Shown here: one piece after another, positions 1-4,719 of the stretch
Layout of the letters: each line of letters starts with the position of its first letter
Numbering within the stretch: position 1 is the first letter of the stretch
Assembly (NCBI GenBank): GCA_023428655.1
Contig: JAEYXC010000433.1
Coordinates: 1-5,907 of the forward strand
From: Bacillota bacterium
GTDB lineage: Bacteria; Bacillota; Clostridia; Lachnospirales; Lachnospiraceae
Length of the DNA: 5,907 nt
Direction: 5' to 3'
Notes under the pieces: model-generated
Databases searched by the model: none
Told to the model about the DNA's origin: nothing
The model's input: the letters and a program-made list of their open reading frames with translations, nothing else
Made by a program: the position numbers and the translations under genes

Positions 1-384
1 TTTATGGGCAGAATGCTCTTCGCCGGCGAGGAAGGCTCCAAGAAGGTGAATGTATTATCCGGTGGTGAACGCGTTCGTGTTCTTTTATCCAAGATGATGA
101 TTGCAGGAGCCAACGTTCTTATTCTGGATGAGCCTACCAACCACCTTGACATGGAATCTATTACTGCATTAAATAATGGATTAATTAAGTTCCCGGGTGT
201 TGCTTTATTCACCTCCCCCGATCATCAATTTATCCAGACGACCGCCAACCGTATTATGGAAATATATAACGGTCACTTAATCGATAAGATTACAACCTAT
301 GATGAATACCTAGACAGTGATGAACAGGCAAGAAAGAGACAGATCAGTCAGTTCGTTGCAGAGGAAGAAGATATCGAGGAATAA
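1..384 (+). CDS. ykpA: ABC-F family ATPase, YbiT/YkpA group, C-terminal fragment (5' end outside window)
   Basis: This is the last 127 residues of an ABC-F protein: a soluble ATPase with two ABC domains, no membrane part, that acts at the ribosome E site. Only the second ABC domain's end is visible. The signature LSGGER is at residues 19-24 (numbered from the first visible Phe) and Walker B with the catalytic Glu (VLILDEPTNHLD) at about 39-50. The segments GRMLF, ESITALNNGLI and the tail TYDEYLDSDEQARKRQ match what I know of B. subtilis YkpA and its relatives. The H-loop position, normally SHDHQF in this group, reads SPDHQF here (codon CCC at 217-219), so the switch histidine is replaced by proline. 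The protein ends in an acidic tail (EEEDIEE) at TAA 382-384. The family call is firm; the exact subfamily name is by recalled resemblance. Confidence 0.93.
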   Translation, partial: FMGRMLFAGEEGSKKVNVLSGGERVRVLLSKMMIAGANVLILDEPTNHLDMESITALNNGLIKFPGVALFTSPDHQFIQTTANRIMEIYNGHLIDKITTYDEYLDSDEQARKRQISQFVAEEEDIEE

Positions 385-398
385 TGGCAGCGACAGGG

Positions 399-410
399 CT
401 ATTGCAATAG
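399..410. repeat. 12-base perfect palindrome CTATTGCAATAG
   Basis: The bases CTATTG and CAATAG are exact reverse complements with no spacer. The site lies 15 bases after the ABC-F stop codon. It could be a small operator or simply chance; the hairpin it could form has no usable loop and no T-run, so it is not a terminator. The rest of 385-523 shows no coding potential that I can support. Confidence 0.3.
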
Positions 411-452
411 GAAGCATATTAAAAAGGACAACATGCATCCCTCACACACAGG

Positions 453-481
453 TTGACGGACATCTTATTGCTTTGTATGCC
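453..481 (+). promoter_or_regulatory. Weak candidate sigma-A promoter upstream of the terminator
   Basis: TTGACG at 453-458 matches five of six bases of the -35 consensus. It is followed after 17 bases by TATGCC at 476-481, which matches only the first three bases of the -10 consensus. If real, transcription would begin near 488 and meet the strong terminator at 524-569, giving a transcript of roughly 80 bases. Otherwise it would feed readthrough into the peptidase-like gene. This is a consensus match only. Confidence 0.25.
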
Positions 482-523
482 AATATCAAACTTTTACATT
501 GGACCTTTATAGGAACAAAGAGG

Positions 524-569
524 ATACTGCATCGTTACAGATGGATCTGTGACGATGCAGTATTTTTTT
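524..569 (+). terminator. Strong intrinsic terminator with an 18-bp stem
   Basis: Bases 524-541 pair with 546-563 throughout, with a single G-U wobble (536/551) and a four-base loop TGGA (542-545). The stem runs straight into seven T residues (563-569). This is a textbook Rho-independent terminator for plus-strand transcription. It lies 139 bases after the ABC-F stop and 64 bases before the next gene's preferred start. It separates the ABC-F transcript from the peptidase-like gene, which therefore probably needs its own promoter. Confidence 0.9.
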
Positions 570-595
570 ACGCAACATAAACAAGCGAAGCAGAA

Positions 596-601
596 TACAA
601 T
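596..601 (+). promoter_or_regulatory. Possible -10 element for the peptidase-like gene
   Basis: TACAAT matches five of six bases of TATAAT and lies 32 bases before the preferred GTG start. The best -35 at an 18-base spacing is GCAACA (572-577), matching only three of six bases. The element follows directly after the terminator, where a promoter for the next gene would be expected. Support is weak. Confidence 0.25.
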
Positions 602-633
602 GAATATGAGAATATATGATAGGAGAAATTACT

Positions 634-1443
634 GTGCCATTCAAAAACAATATATGCGTAGAGCTGTCCCGCCCGGAATATGTCCAAATCCTCAAGGATG
701 ACAGCCTCACTTATGGCGGAAACCAGATGTGGTTTTCTGATCATAATCGGTATAGTAAGGATTATATTCTTCATAATTATGGTTGCGGAACAATTGCAAC
801 CGCCGACCTTTTTCTGTATCTGGCACTGCAGAAGAAAGCTTATATTACTGCAGTAACTGATTTTATAAAGAGTGAAGACAAGATATATTTTGATGATTAC
901 ACCTCATACCTTCGAAAAATCAATGATCGATATACAAAAACGCGCCGCTATCTAGCGGTGCTTGGTCCTAAGGTTGCCTCTGCTATTAATTCCTATTCGG
1001 ACAATTACGGACTCGGTCTTAAGGCAACCTGGAAATGGTCTTTGAATTATTATGATATGTATGATTTGATTGAAGATATGCTGTGGAAGGACCTTCCAGT
1101 CATTCTGACCATCGGTCCCAATACCCCGAACTTACGTGGTAAGAAGGGCATTCCCTTCTATGAGCGAAAGGAAATTGATTATCTGGAGCCTACTGAAGCT
1201 ATGGAAGAGCCTTCGGAGGAACCCTCGAAGCCTTACTATTATCATGCAGTAAAGCAAAACATCAACAGCCATTATGTCATGGTCACCGCGCTGATTAAGG
1301 ATGAGGTCACCGGTCGGATTATGCTTCGCATCTCCTCTTGGGGAAAACAATATTATATTAACTATGAAGAATACCGGGATTACGTGGACAACATCGGTGG
1401 AACCTTCACCTCAAGTATGGTATTTATTAAAGAGGATTACTAG
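634..1443 (+). CDS. Putative papain-like/C39-like cysteine peptidase-fold protein, orphan, cytoplasmic
   Basis: I do not recognise a named gene. The GTG at 634 is chosen as start because AGGAGA at 621-626 sits 7 bases before it. The in-frame ATG at 616 has no good ribosome binding site and would place the AGGAGA inside the coding region. The product is 269 residues. Three blocks suggest a papain-like thiol peptidase: HNYGCGT with Cys51 followed by a helix (IATADLFLYLAL), SHYVMV with His213, and SSWG at 234-237, resembling the NSWG block of papain but with Ser where the Asn would be. DLPVILTIG (about 153-161) before the His also fits C39-like proteins. An acidic Pro/Glu-rich segment (about 185-200) looks like a surface loop. 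There is no signal peptide or membrane segment, so it should be cytoplasmic. No partner gene is adjacent. Fold call moderate; activity unproven. Confidence 0.6.
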   Translation: MPFKNNICVELSRPEYVQILKDDSLTYGGNQMWFSDHNRYSKDYILHNYGCGTIATADLFLYLALQKKAYITAVTDFIKSEDKIYFDDYTSYLRKINDRYTKTRRYLAVLGPKVASAINSYSDNYGLGLKATWKWSLNYYDMYDLIEDMLWKDLPVILTIGPNTPNLRGKKGIPFYERKEIDYLEPTEAMEEPSEEPSKPYYYHAVKQNINSHYVMVTALIKDEVTGRIMLRISSWGKQYYINYEEYRDYVDNIGGTFTSSMVFIKEDY

Positions 1444-1510
1444 CTAATAACAGTATCCCGGCAGAACAAAAGCTTACCTACGAAGGACGCGGTTATAACA
1501 CCGACATACG

Positions 1511-1562
1511 AATCCGAGGACCCTTGGCTCTTGCTTTTACATTTGCCAATGATCCTCGGTTT
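1511..1562. terminator. Imperfect hairpin between convergent genes, possible bidirectional terminator
   Basis: CCGAGGA (1514-1520) pairs with TCCTCGG (1553-1559) and TTGGC (1524-1528) pairs with GCCAA (1545-1549). A 3x3 internal loop lies between them and the apical loop is 16 bases. The hairpin sits between a plus-strand gene ending at 1443 and a minus-strand gene ending at 1599, where termination in both directions is expected. The T-run is short on both strands (TTT after the stem on plus, ATT on minus), so efficiency is uncertain. The remainder of 1444-1598 shows no gene. Confidence 0.45.
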
Positions 1563-1598
1563 CCAAAATTTTCTTTACTTCCTCACCAAAACTACTCC

Positions 1599-2225
1599 TT
1601 ATCTTCTGGTGAACAGCTCCCTTGTCTTTAAACCATTGGCCTTTCCGGTTTGCCTCCATCCCATTTCTCCCGCCAACTTATAAAGAAAGCGAGGTATTCC
1701 GCCATTCACATAAATATTTTCCGAACCGGATCCGGACAGGATATTACTTGCCAGGGCATTAAGGGCCATCGAAATATTTTTCTTGGGACCCTTCCCGTTT
1801 GGAACATTTTGAATACTATGTATCATTCCACCACCACCGATACCGATACCCTGCCCCCAGGTCAGCCCACATTTTGTACACCAATTTTTAATCATCCGCA
1901 AGGCATGACGATTCTGATGTCCTTCATAAAAGCCTGCGTTACTGATGGCATATACCTTGATGTCTGCCTTATGCCCAACAAGCTTTGCTCTAAGCTCCTC
2001 CAGACAGGAAAGCAGATGCGATGGTACTCCATCCACATACAAGGGAAAGCAGATTACCAGTACATCATGATTTATAATCTCCTGTGCATTCTTAAGTTGT
2101 GGTGTACGAAGGCTGAATTCCTTCACCTCGCAATCCCGTAACTGCTCCTGCAGTTCTTTGATCAGAAGCTCGGTGACACTATTTTTCGTTTTGGGACTTC
2201 CATTCAATAAAGCAATTTTAATCAT
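1599..2225 (-). CDS. NAD(P)H-dependent FMN reductase-like flavoprotein (flavodoxin fold)
   Basis: A 208-residue soluble protein with the flavodoxin-like fold of the NADPH-dependent FMN reductase / iron-sulfur flavoprotein superfamily. It opens with a beta strand and the FMN phosphate-binding loop NGSPKTKNS (residues 8-16). FPLYVDGVP (60-68) is the usual second flavin-contact loop and NAGFYEG (96-102) the third. A CxxC pair (Cys116, Cys119) and a glycine-rich GIGIGGGGM (126-134) follow; the CxxC alone is too few cysteines for a classical 4Fe-4S site. The likely role is electron transfer or reduction of flavin, quinone or another small acceptor; the substrate cannot be read from sequence. The start ATG overlaps the upstream gene's stop by four bases (ATGA, 2222-2225). 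Its ribosome binding site GGAGGG (2232-2237) lies inside that gene, implying translational coupling. Confidence 0.82.
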   Translation of the reverse strand: MIKIALLNGSPKTKNSVTELLIKELQEQLRDCEVKEFSLRTPQLKNAQEIINHDVLVICFPLYVDGVPSHLLSCLEELRAKLVGHKADIKVYAISNAGFYEGHQNRHALRMIKNWCTKCGLTWGQGIGIGGGGMIHSIQNVPNGKGPKKNISMALNALASNILSGSGSENIYVNGGIPRFLYKLAGEMGWRQTGKANGLKTRELFTRR

Positions 2226-2713
2226 AGGTCACCCTCCATTAATTCCTGCAAGGATAGAAAACGGATCTCCTCAAAGCTTGCCTTTAGATTGATACAGATT
2301 GCCTCCACATATCCGTTCGCGGTATCCTTCTCCTCCTGAGTGATGTCGTCCCCGTAGAAGAATACTCTTAGATATAGCTTATTATCATAGCGATGCCTGT
2401 GATGCATCTCTTTGTTTCTGATTTCAAAATACGGATGCACATAAGAGATGCTTCGATCAAACACATTCTTTACAAATGGACTGAAGCCACCATAAGTCAT
2501 CTTGCTTATCACAATCAATTCCTTGGTCTTTCCTACCTTTTCCCCCATGGTCTCATAACCATCCTTAATCACACACTGACCGGGTGTCTTAATCCAACAG
2601 CCAAAGCAGCCGATACAGTTACGTATTGTATGCTGATCCGCTATCACGCAGCTGTCCTCCACCTTTGCCAGAACCTGCTCTGCCTGTTCTGGATCCAAAT
2701 CATGTATTATCAT
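2222..2713 (-). CDS. Compact flavodoxin-family / iron-sulfur flavoprotein-like protein with Cys cluster
   Basis: A 163-residue soluble protein, first gene of a two-gene operon. Its clearest feature is CIGCFGCWIKTPGQC: Cys33, 36, 39 and 47 spaced x2-x2-x7. This matches the compact cysteine motif known to bind a 4Fe-4S cluster in iron-sulfur flavoproteins (Isf), although related FMN-reductase proteins may carry it without a proven cluster. MTYGGFSPFVKNVFDRS (72-88) is the typical flavodoxin-like segment after the third strand. It lacks the N-terminal GSPR phosphate-binding loop that Isf proteins normally have; it begins MIIHDLDPEQ instead. The start is supported by a strong GGGAGGAG (2718-2725) just upstream and I see no upstream extension, so this looks like a real short form and not a truncation. 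The coupled neighbour carries the intact FMN loop, suggesting the two work together, which is inference. Confidence 0.78.
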   Translation of the reverse strand: MIIHDLDPEQAEQVLAKVEDSCVIADQHTIRNCIGCFGCWIKTPGQCVIKDGYETMGEKVGKTKELIVISKMTYGGFSPFVKNVFDRSISYVHPYFEIRNKEMHHRHRYDNKLYLRVFFYGDDITQEEKDTANGYVEAICINLKASFEEIRFLSLQELMEGDL

Positions 2714-2717
2714 ATAA

Positions 2718-2725
2718 CTCCTCCC
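2718..2725 (-). promoter_or_regulatory. Strong ribosome binding site of the Cys-cluster flavoprotein gene
   Basis: On the minus strand GGGAGGAG lies four bases before the ATG at 2713. This is close to the full anti-16S complement and fixes the start of this short protein, which lacks the N-terminal FMN loop usual in its family. Confidence 0.8.
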
Positions 2726-2755
2726 TCATCGTTCTTTGAAGTTTTCCACCCACGG

Positions 2756-2793
2756 TAGAAACCTAATATACCTTTATCTTACAATAGGAACCT
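2756..2793. repeat. Direct repeat TAGRAACCT in the flavoprotein promoter region
   Basis: TAGAAACCT (2756-2764) and TAGGAACCT (2785-2793) match in eight of nine positions, 29 bases apart. They flank the candidate -10 sequences of the minus-strand flavoprotein operon. Paired direct repeats here could bind a regulator. Short AT-rich repeats also arise by chance. Confidence 0.3.
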
Positions 2794-2804
2794 CTAGGAT
2801 GCAA
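2765..2804 (-). promoter_or_regulatory. Candidate promoter of the flavoprotein operon
   Basis: Read on the minus strand, TTGCAT (2804-2799) is followed after 17 bases by TAAGAT (2781-2776). They match three and four of six consensus bases respectively. A second possible -10, TATATT (2770-2765), matches five of six but has no -35 at the right distance. Either gives a 5' leader of roughly 45-65 bases before the start at 2713. The -35 overlaps the inverted repeat arm at 2794-2801. Confidence 0.35.
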
Positions 2805-2843
2805 CAAGGGCTAAAACAAAATGATAATTTATTTTCATCCTAG
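2794..2843. repeat. Inverted repeat CTAGGATG / CATCCTAG
   Basis: CTAGGATG (2794-2801) and CATCCTAG (2836-2843) are perfect 8-base inverted repeats, 34 bases apart. Within the spacer AAAA (2813-2816) can pair with TTTT (2832-2835) and AAA (2818-2820) with TTT (2828-2830). A branched, AT-rich hairpin is therefore possible. There is no T-run after the stem on either strand, so it is not a terminator. It overlaps the candidate -35 of the flavoprotein operon and may be a regulatory site or a remnant of a small repeat element. Confidence 0.5.
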
Positions 2844-2850
2844 CACAGAA

Positions 2851-2870
2851 TCCTCCTGTCATAAGGAGGA
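2851..2870 (+). promoter_or_regulatory. Hairpin sequestering a Shine-Dalgarno-like sequence
   Basis: TCCTCCT (2851-2857) pairs with AGGAGGA (2864-2870) around the six-base loop GTCATA. On the plus strand the second arm is a near-ideal Shine-Dalgarno sequence, six bases before ATG 2877, so the hairpin would mask it in a transcript. On the minus strand the same hairpin is followed only by TTCTG and would be a poor terminator. Confidence 0.35.
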
Positions 2871-2876
2871 GCTTTC

Positions 2877-2921
2877 ATGAACATGTTCCTACTATTCATC
2901 CGTCGCAGTATGGATCATTGA
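2877..2921 (+). CDS. Possible 14-residue leader-type mini-ORF
   Basis: ATG at 2877 follows AAGGAGGA (2863-2870) with ideal spacing. It encodes MNMFLLFIRRSMDH, ending at TGA 2919-2921. A GATAAT at 2823-2828 could serve as a -10, but no acceptable -35 is found. No plus-strand gene follows that a leader peptide could control; a transcript would run antisense into the accA end. The ribosome binding site is the only real support, so it may be coincidental. Confidence 0.2.
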   Translation: MNMFLLFIRRSMDH

Positions 2922-2957
2922 AAAATGCCCATCATGACCGACGTCATTTTGAGCATT
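2920..2957 (-). terminator. Intrinsic terminator of the accC-accD-accA operon
   Basis: Read on the minus strand, AATGCTCA pairs with TGGGCATT (one G-U), then there is a 2x2 mismatch, then ATGAC pairs with GTCAT around the loop GTCG. Five T residues (2925-2921) overlap and follow the stem. It lies about 45 bases after the accA stop, with no gene between, which is where the operon should end. The stem is AT-rich for a terminator, hence moderate confidence. Confidence 0.6.
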
Positions 2958-3001
2958 CATGGTTCATAATATCTCTTCGTATTCCATTCATTCCATCATT
3001 A

Positions 3002-3787
3002 TTATATCCTTCGAAACTTCTGATATCGCTTCTCCAAAAGCTCCTCCACCGGAAGCTCCAGAAGCTCCTGAAGATCCGCTTCAATGACCTCCTTGATATT
3101 CCCTGCCATAAGGTCATAATCATTGTGTGCGCCTCCTTGAGGCTCCGGAATGATACCATCTATGATCCGGAACTGAAAGAGATCCTGTGCTGTCAGCTTC
3201 ATATCCTTGGCAGCCTGCTCCGCCTTCGTAGAATCCTTATAAAGAATGCTTGCAAACCCCTCCGGAGACAGAATAGCATAAATGGAGTGCTCCAGCATAT
3301 ATACCTTATCCGCTACACCGAGGGCTAATGCACCACCGCTTCCACCCTCTGAGATTACTACGGAGATAATTGGGGTCTTAAGCATCATCATTTCTGCCAG
3401 ATTCGTTGCAATCGCCTCGCCTTGACCTCGTTCCTCTGCTCCTAAGCCACAGAAGGCTCCGGGTGTATCAATGAAGCAAATAATCGGTCGTTTGAATTTC
3501 TCAGCCTGCTTCATCAAGCGAAGTGCCTTACGATAGCCCTCCGGATGTGGCATGGAGAAATTACGTGCGATATTCTCCTTCGTGTTTCTGCCCTTTTGCT
3601 GAGCAATTACTGTTACCGGAATACTGCCAAGAAAAGCGATACCGCCAACAATCGCACGGTCCTCCCCATAATAGCGGTCTCCATGCATCTCTAGAAATTG
3701 ATCAAAAATTCGTTCTATATAATCTAAGCCTGTCGGTCTGACCGGCATTCTGGCTAGCTTCACTTTTTCCCAAGGTGTAATACTCAT
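3002..3787 (-). CDS. accA: Acetyl-CoA carboxylase carboxyltransferase subunit alpha
   Basis: AccA and AccD form the carboxyltransferase that moves CO2 from carboxybiotin to acetyl-CoA, giving malonyl-CoA for fatty acid synthesis in the cytoplasm. From the preferred start the product is 261 residues, the short AccA form known from streptococci and many Clostridia and lacking the longer N-terminal region of E. coli AccA (about 319). Visible marks are LEMHGDR near residue 32-38, FIDTPGAFCG (105-114), EERGQGEAI, and SEGGSGGALALG (146-157), whose glycines form the oxyanion hole. YAILSPEGFASILYKD follows. The ATG at 3787 is chosen because AAGGA (3795-3799), within a GGAAGGAAGG run, lies 7 bases before it; an in-frame ATG at 3820 has no ribosome binding site. 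It ends with tandem stops TAA TAA TGA. Last gene of the operon. Confidence 0.97.
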   Translation of the reverse strand: MSITPWEKVKLARMPVRPTGLDYIERIFDQFLEMHGDRYYGEDRAIVGGIAFLGSIPVTVIAQQKGRNTKENIARNFSMPHPEGYRKALRLMKQAEKFKRPIICFIDTPGAFCGLGAEERGQGEAIATNLAEMMMLKTPIISVVISEGGSGGALALGVADKVYMLEHSIYAILSPEGFASILYKDSTKAEQAAKDMKLTAQDLFQFRIIDGIIPEPQGGAHNDYDLMAGNIKEVIEADLQELLELPVEELLEKRYQKFRRI

Positions 3788-3828
3788 TGCCTCATCCTTC
3801 CTTCCTCTCAAACCCAGCATTCAGTGTT

Positions 3829-4716
3829 TTATTGATTCAATGAATGAAGCTTTAGAATCGTACCGAGTGTATGCCTTAACTGATCCCTGGGCACAATTTG
3901 ATCCACAAACCCATGCTCCAACAGGAATTCCGCTCTCTGGAAGCCCTCCGGCAGCTTCTGTCCGATGGTCTGTTCGATGACTCTTGGTCCAGCAAAGCCG
4001 ATGAGTGCTCCCGGCTCTGCCAGAATGATATCTCCCAGCATTGCAAAGCTGGCCGTAACACCGCCGGTTGTTGGATCCGTCAGTACAACAATGTATAAAA
4101 GTCCTGCTTCACTATGCTTTGCAACTGCAGCACTGACCTTGGCCATCTGCATCAAAGAAAAGATACCCTCCTGCATTCTTGCTCCTCCGGAGGCAGTGAA
4201 TAGGATAACCGGAAGACGTTCCTTGGTCGCTCGTTCAAATAGCCTCGTCAGCTTCTCGCCGATGGTCGTTCCCATACTTCCCATGAAGAAAGCAGGGTCC
4301 ATAACACCAAGCATGACCGGCAAGCCTTCAATTCTACCCTGTCCGGTTACAACACCGTCCACGAGTCCGGTCTGGGACTGGGTTCGAACCAACTTATCAC
4401 CGTAACCCGGAAAACTTAAGGGGTCACGCGTCGTCATCTGAGCATCAAACTCCTGCAGCTCCCCTTCATCCAGTATAAGGGCAAAACGTTCATTTGCGGA
4501 GACCTTAAAGTTATAACCGCATTCGTCACAACGCTTAAAGTTCGCAAGCAGTAGCTTTGTATAGATTACCTTACCACAGCCGGGGCACTTCGTCATAATC
4601 CCCTGAGGTACATTCGGCTTCTCTTCCTCTGCGTCATTTCGAACAATATCCTGGGGTCTGGCACGATAAATTTTAGAGGTTGCATATTGTTTTGCTTTGA
4701 ATGGATTTTTGTTCAT
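3829..4716 (-). CDS. accD: Acetyl-CoA carboxylase carboxyltransferase subunit beta (zinc-ribbon)
   Basis: A 295-residue partner of AccA in the carboxyltransferase. The N-terminal zinc ribbon is complete: Cys44-x2-Cys47 and Cys63-x2-Cys66 in KCPGCGK and RCDECGYNF. The crotonase-fold carboxyltransferase domain follows: MDPAFFMGSMGTTIGEK (139-155), FTASGGARMQEG (173-184), DPTTGGVTASFAMLGD (214-229) and GFAGPRVIEQT (240-250), all typical of AccD. The length is close to the usual 280-300. The start lies three bases after the accC stop. Its ribosome binding site GAGGG (4727-4731) is inside the accC end, so translation of the two is likely coupled. The spacing of 41 bases to the accA start leaves room for accA's own ribosome binding site. 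Confidence 0.97.
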   Translation of the reverse strand: MNKNPFKAKQYATSKIYRARPQDIVRNDAEEEKPNVPQGIMTKCPGCGKVIYTKLLLANFKRCDECGYNFKVSANERFALILDEGELQEFDAQMTTRDPLSFPGYGDKLVRTQSQTGLVDGVVTGQGRIEGLPVMLGVMDPAFFMGSMGTTIGEKLTRLFERATKERLPVILFTASGGARMQEGIFSLMQMAKVSAAVAKHSEAGLLYIVVLTDPTTGGVTASFAMLGDIILAEPGALIGFAGPRVIEQTIGQKLPEGFQRAEFLLEHGFVDQIVPRDQLRHTLGTILKLHSLNQ

Positions 4717-4719
4717 CTT

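Noticed and set aside
317..580. Open frame of 87 codons on the plus strand across the ABC-F end and the terminator
   Set aside because: It overlaps the real ABC-F frame, has no ribosome binding site, and runs through the terminator hairpin; its tail is the translation of that palindrome.
507..774. Two overlapping minus-strand open frames across the terminator and the peptidase-like gene's start
   Set aside because: They are antisense to a supported gene. The similarity of part of one to the plus-strand translation comes only from the terminator palindrome.
1650..2141. 163-codon plus-strand frame opposite the FMN-reductase-like gene
   Set aside because: It is antisense to a protein with clear flavodoxin motifs, with no recognisable motifs of its own and no supported start.
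2879..2888. Palindrome GAACATGTTC as an operator
   Set aside because: At 10 bases it is short enough to arise by chance, lies about 165 bases from the nearest credible gene start, and has no promoter beside it.
2918..3328. 136-codon plus-strand frame opposite the accA end
   Set aside because: It is antisense to accA and its composition follows the accA codon pattern; the Leu/Ile-rich stretches are shadows of coding on the other strand.
3965..4405. 146-codon plus-strand frame opposite accD
   Set aside because: It is antisense to the conserved accD core, has no ribosome binding site, and shows the Ser/Pro-rich composition typical of a shadow frame.
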